A stretch of 64,000 nt of DNA. Source: Bryoerythrophyllum caledonicum. Lineage: Eukaryota; Streptophyta; Bryopsida; Pottiales; Pottiaceae. Each line of letters begins with the position of its first letter. Position 1 is the first letter of the stretch. The stretch spans positions 17,118,187-17,182,186 of the forward strand of contig OZ020525.1 in assembly GCA_963971425.1 (NCBI GenBank), given 5' to 3'. The translations under genes were made by a program, and so were the position numbers. Below are positions 47,376-59,060 of this stretch, one piece after another. The notes under the pieces are model-generated. The model did not search any database, was not told the DNA's origin, and saw nothing but the letters and a program-made list of their open reading frames with translations.

Positions 47376-48700
47376 TATTTTTATTTGAAATGTAAAGCAA
47401 AGTTAATGGAGAAGAAAAGGAAAAATAAAAAATAAAAAAATTGAACAAAATACGTGTAAGAGTATAAATAGTTATATTTAAATTTTAAAGCAAAGTGAAT
47501 GGAAAGAAAAAATAAAAATAAAAGGATTGAACAAATTATGTGTAAGAGTATAAATAATTTTATTTGAATTGTAAAGCAAAGTTAATGGAGAAGAAAACGA
47601 AAAAAATAAAATAAAATAAAGATTGAACGAAATACGTGTAGGAGTATAAATAGTTCTATTTCAATTTTAAAGCAAAGTGAATGGAATAAAAAAGAAAAAG
47701 AAAAATAAAAAAGAAAAAAAAGATTGAACGAAATATTTGTATCTATAAAAGAATACAGGATGATAAATTCGTCGATGGATGACCCGTGGATGAAAAATGA
47801 GCACGCCGATGAAAAACCGCAAGTTGGATGAAACTACCAAATCAGTAGACCGGAAGTGCGCGGTTGCGACCGCTTGGCGACCTCCGTTGATAGGGGGCCG
47901 GGGGATATCGTGTTCACTGGAACTCCAACCACGCGGCGGCTAACCTTTCCGCTCGAGTCTCTGTGATTCCCGCCTTCTCAGTTGGTCTCCGCGTCACATG
48001 TGGAGCTGACTTTCTGCTGCACCAGTAAAGCATAAGTGCGCTCGTAGTGTGGCTTCGGTCATGTGTCGGCGACGTGAAATTCCGAGATTTTCTGGAGTTC
48101 TAGCGTAAGGATATTGCCTTTTGCCACACGTTCAATCAATGGTGACCAGCGCTACCGTTTTCTGTGGCGTGGGCATCAAATGTTCGCAGTTAGGGTTTGC
48201 ATCGAGTCATTCCCTGTGTTCTTTAGGTTCCCGAATGTGTTTGTATTGTTCCGTAATATGAGCGATTTTTGCGTGTGCGATTTGGCTGCTGGAGAACGGC
48301 ACCTCAAATTCAAAACTGGTCATGTTTACTGGTTCCCGGGGCGCTTTGTTGGTTCCCGAACTTGAGAGCAGGAATCAAGTCTGAAATTGACGGCGATATT
48401 GTCAGACTGCCGACTGTCGTTTGCGCGATTCCCGGAAGAACAGTCATCTGAAACTGTTACGTATGGTTAGGTTTTAGGACGAGGACGGGTAGAGGTATGG
48501 GGACGGGGACGGGGACGGGGAGGATGGATTGGAGGTAAAGGGCTAGGAGACGGGGAGATGGGGACTCAACACAAAAAAATGTTGTGTCCGGAGGACATGG
48601 GTACCCCACTAATGTGTAAGAGTATAAATAGTTCAATTTTAAATTTTAAAGCAAAGTGAATGGAAAGAAGAGAAAAGAAAAAAAGAAAAAAACACAAAGT
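47376..48700 (+). repeat. ~90-bp tandem array split by an ~870-bp insert
   Basis: Units opening with GTGTAAGAGTATAAATAGTT and containing TAAAGCAAAGTGAATGGA begin at about 47,454, 47,540 and 47,636, and the pattern resumes at 48,614. The stretch between (about 47,750-48,610) is GC-richer, resembles single-copy DNA, and ends in a (GGGGAC)n run at about 48,498-48,525, a possible G-quadruplex. The short ORFs in the insert (for example 48,114-48,365) show no domain. Confidence 0.7.
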
Positions 48701-49611
48701 ACCTTATATGCTTATTTTGGTATATGAGAATGTGTTCCAAAAAATGAAGTGAAATAAATTAATTATAAGAATATGGATTTTATTATTCAAACTTAAAAAC
48801 CTTCTGAATGAAAAATCAGTATTCAAAATAAAATGGAATACTTTATATATAGATTATTAATTTATCTTTAATAAAAATGTAGGTTTAAATATTTTGAATG
48901 TAATTAAAGTACTTTGCGTTTCCTTAAATTTAACATGAAGGTAGTGAGCATTATAATGAAAACCCTCAATTGTAAACCGCATAGCCTCAATTTAGAACCC
49001 TAAAGTTGTAGTGTGTGTACAAAGAACCCTAATATGTGATATTCTGCAACCCTAAGCTTTAAACCGTACGTGGATGAAGATATCAGGGATAGGATACTGA
49101 CAGTTCCATCACAACTCCCCTATCAATTTCCTATCCAAGTTTTAAAGCATAGATCTGATCCCACATTAGCGGTATTTTTTAATGTGGTGATGGCTAAATT
49201 AGAGTTTATTTTTTAAAATAAAAAAATTCTATCCTTATTTGGGATTTTCAGTATATAATTAATTATTTGGAGAATTTTGGAAGAATGTGGCATCTCCCAT
49301 ATATGCACATGCCACCTCAACTAATAGAGAATAAAGACAAAACTTTATTTAGTGGACACAAGGGACACATGGGATACATGGGCGCCACCCACCTATCATA
49401 CAAAATTGGAAAGGGGGGAGACAAACACTTTCCCCCCATTTCCGCCCACTACCTACCTCCTTCCTTTTTTCTAAACGTAGGTTTGGAGATGGCTCCATCT
49501 CCTTCTCATCCTTCAAAAAATTACTGCCACTTAGTTACTCAGGTGCTACGAACCGTTGCCCCCTGGACAACCATATGACTTTCATCCAATCTAGTGTTCA
49601 TCTGTCGGATG
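48701..49611. other. no gene seen
   Basis: AT-rich sequence with a few telomere-like CCCTAA words near 48,960-49,070. The ORF at 49,267-49,578 shows no domain. Confidence 0.45.
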
Positions 49612-49796
49612 AAGCTACACTAAACATCCCATTTAGTGTCGTCTACACTAAATACGAACCCTTACACTAAATGTAAGAATCACAATTAGTGTAATGATAC
49701 AACATTACACTTAATGTGAAACATTACACTATATGTGAATGGCAGTAAAAATGGGTGTTTTTTTTTACTTGTGCACAATTAGTGTATGAAAAAGCT
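49612..49796 (+). mobile_element. fragment related to the 1,146-bp TIR element
   Basis: Matches the left end of the 38,159 element with drift: CTACACTAAA, then CATTTAGTGT, CACTAAATACGAACCC, repeated TTACACTAAATGT-type words, and TACTTGTGCAC, then TTAGTGTAT. No matching right end is seen, so this is a truncated copy. Confidence 0.65.
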
Positions 49797-49866
49797 TGCC
49801 ACAGTGAATAAAAACAACACTATTCAAGGAGCATAAGTCACTCAAAAAGGATCGGAATTACAATCA

Positions 49867-49919
49867 TGAGATGTTTTTTGACATCTACATTTTCTGCAGA
49901 TGTCAAAAAAACATCTCAT
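49867..49919. repeat. perfect-arm hairpin
   Basis: TGAGATG-T6-GACATCT and AGATGTC-A7-CATCTCA are reverse complements except for one base in the homopolymer, around an 11-nt loop. Likely a foldback element; no gene is adjacent. Confidence 0.8.
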
Positions 49920-50136
49920 ATGTTTAATTTGAAAAAAAATTGAGTAAGTTATGGGCATTCAAAGATTTTGGTGATGTAAATTAAACAAAGTGGCAAAAAT
50001 GAAGGAATATTTGTATTAAAAAGACTAAAATCATAAGTTAGAAGACATACAATATATTTAATAAAATAGGGATAAAAAAAATATGAAAGGAAAATAAAAG
50101 TAGAATTGAAAATTCATATAAAAAAGAACTCATACA

Positions 50137-50540
50137 TTAATTTGCCATAGGCAAATTTGGGACTTGTTGTCCTTTAAAGTAAGGACGATATTTTGCAATA
50201 ACTTCCCGAAGGTGGGGAAATAGTTGCTCAATAGTCCATGTGCCATCTAAACCTAATGATAAACCGCATCTAATCATGGCTTTTCTGGCATATGAAATAT
50301 GTTGAGAATCAACCATGCCGTTTACATCATCTGCGGCATTTGCTGCTAATTGAAGAAGAAAAATTGCTTACCCGGATTTTGAAGCTTCCCGGACCATTGA
50401 CCGTCACCGCGTGGAGTATTTTGGACGGGCCAATATATAGGCAATGCTCAAAAACAACTCTTTCTCGAAATTAAAAGATAGTCCTCCATTCACATGCCCC
50501 ATTTGCAATTCCACAGAGCCAGACACATGGCTACACATAT
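50137..50540 (-). pseudogene. unknown protein relic
   Basis: One minus-strand frame reads GHVNGGLSFNFEKELFLSIA, then ILARPKYSTR, a TGA, SMVREASKSG, a TAA, then LAANAADDVNGMVDSQHISY and TWTIEQLFPHLREVIAKY, ending in PMAN and TAA at 50,137. Protein-like composition continues across both stops, so this is a decayed exon. The family is unknown to me; the TGA fits decay of an Arg CGA codon. Confidence 0.5.
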
Positions 50541-50578
50541 TACTTAAATGTTAGCAACAACATATTCATGCACTCATT

Positions 50579-51171
50579 GTCAAAAGACATAACAAAGCAC
50601 TTTTGAAAATTAGACAACTACTAGTATCATCTAGCAAATCAAGATGCTTTACCCTACTAAATGCGGGTATCTTTAACAACAGCTCACCTGAGAACACAAT
50701 ACCACCTTGGCTACTACATTGCACATGTGACACACAAAGATGCCAATGTAACGCCTGATTTATACCAGATATACTATGTGTTTGGGGTCTACGATACAAC
50801 AACTCCCCACTGACAGAATGCAATTCAGACCTTACCATACAATACATAGAATTCACATATTGTAATGATAGATTCTCACCCGACACAATCACACAAAAGA
50901 TAAACAAATACCAACCACTTATCGACAAAATTACCGCGAGAGGTTGGAAAGCAGACCCTCTAATAGTAATCACGGCTGGGGCCCCAGCCTCAACACATAT
51001 CTCCTTTATGAAAGCAATTGAAAACACATTTAAAATCCCAACGACCCCCATTAGAAACTCCTTCCAAAACATCAGCACCATAGCTATCAAACATGCCATG
51101 TCCATCCTCTTCCACAAACATAGATTGGAACACAACCAACCTCTACCCAACCAACATGATCCCCGGTATTA
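50579..51171 (+). pseudogene. C-terminal end of a non-LTR retrotransposon polyprotein
   Basis: The plus-strand frame reads SSSKSRCFTLLNAGIFNN, then HCTCDTQRCQCNA, a TGA where Arg would fit, FIPDILCVWGLRYNN, then LTIQYIEFTYCNDRFSPDT and KYQPLIDKITARGWKADPL, ending in LEHNQPLPNQHDPRY and TAA at 51,169. The Cys cluster followed by KYxPL...RGW resembles the restriction-like endonuclease region of R2-type elements. No reverse transcriptase is left. The minus-strand ORF over the same bases is a shadow. Confidence 0.5.
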
Positions 51172-51329
51172 AATCTATAATTTCAAAATAGACCTTTCAA
51201 ATGAATCCATCACCTCCAACACATTAAAACCCCCTACCTTGCCCCCCCAATTTTCTACTAAAACTACAAATCTCCCAGTGCTCTATAAGCTCCTTCTCTT
51301 TTTTAGTGTCTACCCTTGAAAGGAGGAAG

Positions 51330-51440
51330 TAGTCCGATGCTACTAATCTTTTGTCCAATGGACATTCGATTTAGTGGTGGAACAAACAGACACTCTATTC
51401 ACATCGGCCTCTCCCGAGAAACCAGAGTTCCTCTACTTCA
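51330..51440 (+). repeat. fragment resembling the SINE 3' end
   Basis: GAACAAACAGACACTCTATT, then CACATCGGCCTCTC and ACCAGAGTTCC, parallels the 3' part of the 18.0-18.5 kb SINE (GAACAAACACTATATTCACA, then CCGGTCTCC and ACCGGAGTTC). Confidence 0.45.
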
Positions 51441-52929
51441 TTATAAAAAGAGCAAGGCCAATAATCGGACCGATACCTAGGCATTCCAAAATGCGCTAAG
51501 TGGCAATATCCGGGCCACTCTTACTGTATATACATAGGAAATCTGGGTATCTAAATAATGGGCATATGCTTACTTTATTGGCAATTATCATTGGCCCGTT
51601 GGAGACAACAGGGGATCCACTAGAGTAAAATATAAGGCATATGAATATCATGTGGTATCTTAGTGATACCCGCTGTAGGAAGCGGCGACACGTGGCATTT
51701 ACTTTTGTTTTACTTTTACAATTTTAGTTAACTTACCTAAGCTTACATTGTCTGTTGGGGACAACGGATAAGTATACTAGTTATATATATATAGAGAGAG
51801 AGATTTATGTTTCTCACTCTTTTATTTTTCTTTTTCAACCCTATGTTCCTTTTTTCACTTTCCTTCTTCTTTTTCTTTATCTTTTTTGTTTTTTTCACAC
51901 TTCATTTTAAAACTGGATCCCATAGCATTTGGAGTTGTTTTTTGGGTAAAATTCACCTTAAAATACTTGTTTTGCTCTTTAGAGCAAACAAAATTAACCA
52001 CAAGAACAAAATACTTTTTAAATTCCAACCATGGGATCTTAATCTAAACCATTAAAAATGTATAATAAGAATTTCATGGATGTTAATGAGAAAAGTTGAA
52101 GGACTGGAGTGTTTGAAATGAAGAAAAAGGATTTTTTCACCTAAGTTACATGAAGTTGACCAACAAAATTTGAGTTCTTTTGTTATCAATTTTTACACTA
52201 TATAGGATCCAAATTCATTACTATTGCTGTCTAAAATGATGTCCGTTTTCTGGAATATCAAAATTTTGAGGTAGTCAAAGGATGTGGCATTCTCAAAAAA
52301 TTGTGCATAATATGAAGGTAGAAAAATTGCCAATATTCATTTTATCTTTTAGTAAATTCATTTTAGTATGAATTGCAATTGTATATTGTCAAAACTATAG
52401 ATTTTTTTATTACAACCTCAAGTAATAAATAAATAAAAATCAAGGAAAACAAACTCTCATGATTTCAAGAAGGCTAAAAAAGGTTTTTTGATATGGTATA
52501 TGATAGGATAAAGATGTGACTTTGATTCCTTGTGGAGTGAATGATTTGCATTATAGAAGGATTTTTTAAAAGATTCTAAAGGAAAACCATGATAGTTTCT
52601 TCATTCAAAAATATTACATGTGTTTAAAAAGTGTAGGAAAGAAAATGTAGACTCCTTGTGCTAAGTCACCAAATAGTTAGTCAAGATGGCAATGGATGAA
52701 AACAATGTTTATTTAAAAAAAATTGAAATGAAATTTGATTTTATAATAAAGGCATTGCAAAGTTTCTTTTGTGTTTTAAGAAATATCCAAAGTTTCAAAT
52801 ATTACAATCCAAAATCTTAAACTACACATTGATTCTTTAAATGAAAGGAAGCATATATTTACAATACAAAAATAATCCTTACATCACACAACAAAATATT
52901 GGACTATAAAAGGTTTTTTCACATATTTC

Positions 52930-52932
<3 letters not shown>
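51441..52932. other. AT-rich, no gene seen
   Basis: Very AT-rich sequence. The ORF at 51,807-52,055 is a Phe-rich low-complexity frame and not a credible gene. Confidence 0.5.

Positions 52933-53000
<68 letters not shown>
52933..53000. repeat. (TA)n microsatellite
   Basis: About 34 uninterrupted TA units. Confidence 0.95.
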
Positions 53001-53004
<4 letters not shown>

Positions 53005-53058
53005 TTACAGATATAGAAAGAATACAACATTTTTAAGAGTCCTATTTGAAAAGATCTT

Positions 53059-53243
53059 GGGACATATGCAATCAAGTCAAAATGGGGACATAGGCAATCA
53101 AGTTAAAAATTGAGACATATGCAATCAAGTCAAAATGGGGACATAGGCAATCAAGTTAAAAATTGAGACATATGCAATCAAGTCAAAATGGGGACATATG
53201 CAATCAAGTTAAAAATTGAGACATATGCAATCAAGTCAAAATC
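53059..53243 (+). repeat. 26/27-bp tandem repeat, 53-bp higher-order unit
   Basis: GACATATGCAATCAAGTCAA alternates with GACATAGGCAATCAAGTTAA, giving a roughly 53-bp dimer repeated about 3.5 times. Confidence 0.9.
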
Positions 53244-54755
53244 TTAGGATATGCTTCCACCACAACAATTTGACTTCAATTTTTTTAAAGATCATCAAAA
53301 GTCTTTATGATTTTAAAACTCATCATTGCAAGAGTTTGGTTTATTATCAAATTTTCTTTATTTGAATTCAAATGATTTATTATAGCTTATATAAATTCAT
53401 ATTAAACGTTGGATAGAAATGTGAAATAAAATAATGTTGCAAATCTTGAATAAAAAAACCAAAAATATGAGAGTGGTATTTATGTCCATGGTGTCCTAAA
53501 TGTTTGCATTCTGATGACATAGTGAGGAAAACACATAGTTGTATTCAAATTGCACCATCTTAAAAATAAAAATAAAAATAAAAATAAAAATTCATTACTA
53601 CCTTATTCCGGTAAGTTTCTAGTGATTTGATGTGTGAGCTATGGCTGTGTTCAAACCTGCTCCGACACCCAGAACCGTCACCCAACCCAAAACCGTCTCT
53701 TTCCACACACCTCGTAGATTGTAGAACCGGGAATCTACCAATGTTAGATTGTACTGTTGAAGTGATGGATTCGAGCCCTCAAGCTCATTTTCTTCAACTA
53801 AAGCCAATTCAAAATTGTCCTCACCCCACAAGTGCCCTTACAGCATCGCAGATTGTCGCACCCAAAGCCTCTTCTCGCACGCCATAGCTCCCCTCACAGC
53901 ACCGCACCCCTCGCAAGTCTCACCTTGAGGAGCTCAATTTGCTCTCTCCAGAGTGCATCACCTCGCTGCTTTTAGTCCAGGAAAACGTTCGGTACATGTA
54001 TCGTAGTAGAGCTCACCTAGTGCGGGGGATTGTTGTGGTGAGCTCTCTAATCGTGTATGGGTGTGGTTTCTAGTTGTTTTCTATGTGACTGGAGTACTGG
54101 ACGAGCTCTTCTGTTGTCATTGCTCCTTTAATTGTTCTAGGTTTGTTTGTTTGCGATCATTAGTTGTGCGATCATCCATTTTTTTGTGATCAACAATTTG
54201 TGTGTGAATAACACTTTGGTGAGTGTATTAACATTGAGAGAGTTGCAATGAGCAAAAGGAGCTCATATATATACATGAGTGACTGAGTGGCTACTGTACT
54301 ACAGGAGGCGGTCCAATGGAAACCGAGAATGGAATAGTGACGGATGTACAAACAGATTGAGAATACCAATAGCCCCCCCCGAGTTCTGATTTCTAACTTC
54401 GCAGGTGAAGCAGGAGAGAGCGAGTGTAGACGAGTGCGGGCAAAGAGCAAGAGGAACGAGCGAACCATGAGCTGTGTTCGCAAGCTGGTGAGAGAGGGGT
54501 GCGCTTCGTAGCGGTTTTCGGGAGGCAGTCCCCTGATTGGTGGTGTGTCGGTATTGGTGCAGGGCGTCTTGCTGTGGACGTGGTTACACATTTCTTTGTT
54601 GAGACTCAGGTCTTCATGGAGCCCGTAGAGGCAGCCGAATATTGTGGTCGATCGGGGAGGGTTTTGAGACTGGTAAGAGGGCGTGTGGGGTTTCCTTGTG
54701 GTTTGTTTTCCTATGTGTTTACAAACTGGTATGGTTGTGTACAGAGGTTCCAAGA
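53244..54755. other. no gene supported
   Basis: From about 53,600 the GC content rises and short frames appear on both strands. A plus-strand frame near 54,670-54,780 (GRVGFPCGLFSYVFTNWYG) is faintly like a degenerate hybrid-binding domain preceding the intact one. I see nothing else. Confidence 0.35.
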
Positions 54756-55034
54756 ATGCAAGCCAGTTCATCTTCAGCGAGCGGTGTTGGTGCAGTGGGA
54801 AGGAAGGAGAAGTGTGAAGATTGTGGTAGGGAACAGGAGGTTGGTCATTATAGAGTCCGGCTGTCTTCTCCTATAGGAGTTGGTTCAAAGGTGTATGCAG
54901 TAAGGCGGGGTTTCACTTGTGGTTTGTTCTACTCTTGGCGGGAGTGTGAAGTCCAAGTGAAAGGTTATAGTGGTGCGCAGTATAAGAGTTTTAAGGACTT
55001 GAATAGGGCTTTGGAGTATCTAAATGGTGTCTAG
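54756..55034 (+). CDS. small RNase H1-type hybrid-binding-domain protein (92 aa)
   Basis: From the ATG at 54,756 the protein opens Ser-rich, then has CEDCGREQEV (possible zinc pair), then VYAVRRGFTCGLFYSWRECE and VQVKGYSGAQYKSFKDLNRA, ending EYLNGV and TAG. That is the signature of the RNase H1 N-terminal hybrid-binding domain (also called viroplasmin/Cauli_VI), about 45 residues, with the conserved YAVxxG, W-x-EC, QV-x-GYSGAQYKSF and YLNG. Such domains bind RNA-DNA hybrids. No RNase H catalytic domain follows; the next bases are the antisense end of a copia element. It may be a stand-alone gene, a captured exon or part of an adjoining retroelement. Confidence 0.7.
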   Translation: MQASSSSASGVGAVGRKEKCEDCGREQEVGHYRVRLSSPIGVGSKVYAVRRGFTCGLFYSWRECEVQVKGYSGAQYKSFKDLNRALEYLNGV

Positions 55035-58000
55035 GTTGGAGAGGGGGTGGAGAAGGTGATACCTAGAGCTGATCGGTGTAGTTTGAATTTTGTGCGTGAG
55101 AGGGATTTGGTGAAGATGTCTGCGGGTTGTACATCCGCTGAATTGTAATGAAGCTCTATTTCCCCTTTCAAAACGCGTTGGCGCACAAAGTGATGTGCAA
55201 CTTCTATGTATTTAGTCCTAGCATGAAAAATCGGGTTTTTTGCTAGTTTAATTGCAGATTGATTGTCGCAGTAAATATGGATAGGTGAGAAGGTGTGAAG
55301 ATCTGCACGGATTTGTTGGCTTGTGATGGTAAGAGAGAGATGAGTGTGAGGGAATGAGAGAGGAAGGAATTTCACAGATGAGGCGACGAAGCCAGGTGGC
55401 CTCAAAAGTGCCAATAGAGAGAGAAACATATTCTGATTATGTAGATGACTTGGCTACTATGGATTGACGTTTGGATTGCCAGATAATGGCAGCTTCTGCG
55501 AGGATGAAGCAGTATCCCCCTGTGGATCTAACATGCTCAGGTTTGCATTCCAACATGCCACTTTCGGTTAGGATTTGAATGGCATATTTGGATTGGTTTA
55601 GGAAAATGCTTGTAGGGAGATGTCTGAATTCTACCCCTAAATATTTGTTGACTATGCCAAGATCTGTGATAGCAAATTCGGTTTTGAGTTGTCTTTTCAA
55701 CCAACAAATGGCTTCCTTGTCACCGCCGGTGATGAAAAGATCATCAAGGTAGACAATTAAAAGGGTCTTGTTGTCGCCTGAACCTTTGTAATAGAGATTG
55801 TTGTCACTTTCACTGGGTGTGAAGCCTTGTGAAATCATACATGCATTGATGCATGCATACCATGCCCTCGGGCTTTGTTTTAAGCCATATAATGCCTTTT
55901 TAACTTGCAGACAAGGTGTTCCTGGCCGGGTTCTACAAAGCCTTGTGGTTGTTCTAGGTATACTTCCTCCTCTAGATTTACGTATAGAAATGCAATTTTG
56001 ACATTGAGATGGTGAATGTCATGTCGTAGTTGAGATGCGCGTGCTGCAATTGTTCAAAAGGTGGACCACTTGACAACAGGAGCAAATAGCTCTTCAAAAT
56101 CAATGCCATGTCTTTGCTGAAAGCCGCGAGCCAGAAGTCATAGGTGGAGTGATAAGCAGTGGCATTGGAGCTGTAGCAGGGGAGCTTGGCGACGTCTGTC
56201 TGCTGAAAATCGTAGAGGACTGCCCAAGAGAGGAGGTCTGTTACGTGGTTTGAGAGTCTTTATCTGCGCCTCTGGAGATAGCTGGAGAAGGTGAGGTCGG
56301 GGGGAGACCCATGGAGGTACAGGGCTGGTAGAGACCCGGGAAGGTACTGGACTGGGGTAGGTCTGTGGGATTTGGGTCTCGGGAGGTATGGTCAGAGGAG
56401 GGGGGTTGGCTAGTGGTGAACTGGTGAGTTCGAATTCTGTGGTGTCGTTCCCGTGGGACCGCGTCGAGGTGAGGTTGGGTCTCTGGAGCTCGATTTGAGC
56501 GTGATCATGAGCTCGAGTTGATGATGGTTGAGAGTTTCGGAGTAGAAATTCTTCTACAATCTCGTAATCTGAGATGTTGGACGGGGTGGGAGAGGGGAGG
56601 CCGAGAATATTTTCATCAAACATGAAATCTCTAGAAATCAGGATTTAATTGTGAGAGAGGTCAAAGTAGCGGTAGGCCTTGGATTGGTCGTCATACCCTA
56701 CAAGAGTAGAAACCAAGGATTTTGGTTGAAGTTTGTTACATGTTTTGAGGTGAATGTATGCGCGACAGCCATAGATTCGTAGATGTGAGATGTCTGGTGT
56801 GTTGCCAGTATATCTTTCGTAGGTAGTTGTCATAGATAGAGCTTGGTGAGGCATGCGATTAGATATATATGTGGGGGCTCGAAGTGCTTCCTCCCATAAA
56901 CACCACATTCATTATATTGGGAGATTGAAAGCCTCCCAAAATATTGTAGGAAGCTTAAGTCGACCTAAATATGCAAATGTTTAGTGAATTTACACAATGA
57001 ATTTTGTCATGTATGTACAATATGGGTATATATTCAGCTCGAGTTGAGCTAAATGTGCACAATCAATTTCTATTGGGAAAACCATTCATACCTTTCAAAG
57101 TCATGGAAATCTCCCAATATAATGAATATGGTGTTCATAGTGTTGTTGGTAAATTTGCTCCAAATAATAAGGTACGCATAGTCTCGCATAGGTGACGATT
57201 CTTTTGCTCAGCGATGCCGTTTTGTTGTGGTGTATGAGCGGAAGTCAGGTGGCGCATAATCCCTTGTTTTGTGCAGTAGTCGTTGAAGTTGGTTGACAGG
57301 TATTCACCACCACGGTCTGTACGGAGACGTGCCATAGAAAGAGAGGTTTGTTTCTCTACCATGCGTTGGAAATTCTGAAGAACCGAGTAGGTATCACTCT
57401 TGGCAGAGATAAAAAAATGCCCATGTGTGCCTGGAATAGTCATCTATAAAGGTTAGGACGTAGCGGGAGCCTATAAGAGAGGTATGTGGGAATGGTCCAC
57501 ATAGGTCTGAGTGTAGAAGTTCTAAAGGCCGTGAGGTTTGCGAGAGGCTTTGTTGAGGGATGGGATGAATATGTTGTTTGCCTAGGATGCAAGATTCGCA
57601 TATAGGATGAACATTTTTCAGAGGTGGTAATCCAGCACTAATCCTTGACATGAGAAATTATGCAGTGTTTGATAGTTGAGATGCCCTAACTGTTTGTGCC
57701 AAAGTTCAGTAAGTTTTGGTGGAGTGAGAGAAGCAAGGTTTAGTGAGGGAGATGAGTAAAACTTGTGCGTCCTCCCTGCTAATGATGTGTTGAGTCTATA
57801 TAGACTATTTGAGTGAGATTGTGTGCCAAGTAACATAACCTTGTTTGGATCATGCCTGTGAAATATCCAATAGTTTCTAGGGCCAAAGAGAGTAAAGTGA
57901 CTGTTATCGGCAAATTTGCCCACCGATAAAAGATTCTTGCATAGGGTAGGGATGTAAAGAACTTTGGTAATCTATTTATTTCCAGGAAGAATGACAACTC

Positions 58001-59060
58001 CTTGAGCGTTTACAGGAAGAGAACGTCCGTTGGCAGTAATAATCTTCGAATTTGGTCCTCTCCTTATGTTTGTGAGTAGATTTGTGTTGCCTGTGACATG
58101 AGTAGTTGCACCAATATCTAGATACCAGTTGTTGGAGGATAGATAGGTAGTAAATTCAGTAGCATTTATCTCATGTTCTTCATTGGTGTCGTTGTTGGTC
58201 TGATTCTCCTCAACTTCTTCTTCAGTTTCTGCGATATTTGCCTTTGAGTTCTTCCTCCAACTTGAACCTTGACTTCGCAGTTCCCTGAGTTTGTTTTTGT
58301 GGTAGCGGATTTTGCAGGTGTCAGCCCCGTGATCGGGGCTGCCACACTTGTGACACACCCCCTGATCATAAGTATGGTTGGAAGATTCTATGTCTGGGCT
58401 TCGTTTGTAGTCGCGGCCAGAGTTTTTGCTCCTTGCAGGGAACTACCGTTGTGTGTCGTAAAACTGCCGCTGGAGGCCGCAGGGTAGCCGCCGCGTGCCG
58501 CCGAACTTCCTCCGCGTGAAGTCGCGCTGCTCGTCCTGCCGTTGAGAGAGCGTTCGCCGTTTCTACCTGATCCTCGGCATCCACGACCTCTGTTTCCTCT
58601 ACCACGAGGTTTGTGGATGCCTTCTGTATAGAGTGCCTCTTCAGTAGTGTTGCAATTCTTGTAGCGCGACCTGCATTCATCTTCTTGTAGAAATAGTGAT
58701 TCTAGTTATGTGTATGAATTTCATTTTCTCTGGCTATTATGAATTGGCTGTAAAAAGACCATGATTCTGGGAGACTCATGAGAATTCTTTCTACGAGTTC
58801 TTCATCAAATAGAACTACGTTGATATTTGCTAATTGTGCTACAAGGGAGCTGATGTTTCTTAGGTGATCATCTATGCTCGTTTTGCCGGACATTCGCAAG
58901 TTATATAGTTGAGTCTTTAGGGTTAGCTTCCTATTGATTGACGTTGATTCATAGAGAGTACGAAGTTTGTTCCACATCTGTCTAGGATCTCTAATATGCA
59001 TGATGTGAGGAAGTATGGAGTTCTTAACTGTAGAGATGATGATCCGCATTGCTCTGGTCT
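55035..59060 (-). mobile_element. decayed Ty1/copia retrotransposon, no LTR identified
   Basis: Minus-strand order: gag (59,049-58,702, MWNKLRTLYESTSINRKLTL), zinc knuckle CHKCGSPDHGADTC (near 58,350), protease YLDIGATTHVTGN with Ile for the usual Ser, pre-integrase ELWHKQLGHLNYQTL, integrase (HSDLCGPF, FIDDYSRHTWAFF, TPQQNGIAEQKNRHL), Pro/Ser-rich linker (56,623-56,138), reverse transcriptase (LLIVYLDDLFITGG) and RNase H (STGGYCF and IYCDNQSAIKLAKNP, in different frames). Many shifts and stops plus a MITE insertion make it inactive. I found no LTR pair, so the borders are approximate. Confidence 0.9.
56899..57135. mobile_element. 237-bp MITE inside the copia element
   Basis: About 32-bp terminal inverted repeats (outer AACACC[A/C]ATATTC-like, inner 19-bp TTCATTATATTGGGAGATT exact) flanked by CATA at 56,895-56,898 and 57,136-57,139. 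Removing the MITE with one CATA rejoins the copia frame (LPTTL to WEEALRAPTY). No coding capacity. Confidence 0.85.

Noticed and set aside
50566-51150. 194-codon minus-strand ORF
   Set aside because: The plus strand over the same bases encodes the retrotransposon C-terminus, so the minus frame is a shadow.
54190-54771. 193-codon minus-strand ORF
   Set aside because: No domain. It overlaps the upstream region of the plus-strand hybrid-binding-domain gene and looks like a chance frame.
54888-55034. Caulimovirus inclusion-body protein remnant
   Set aside because: The domain is shared with that family, but there are no other caulimovirus genes nearby, and a short RNase H1-type domain protein explains the frame equally well.
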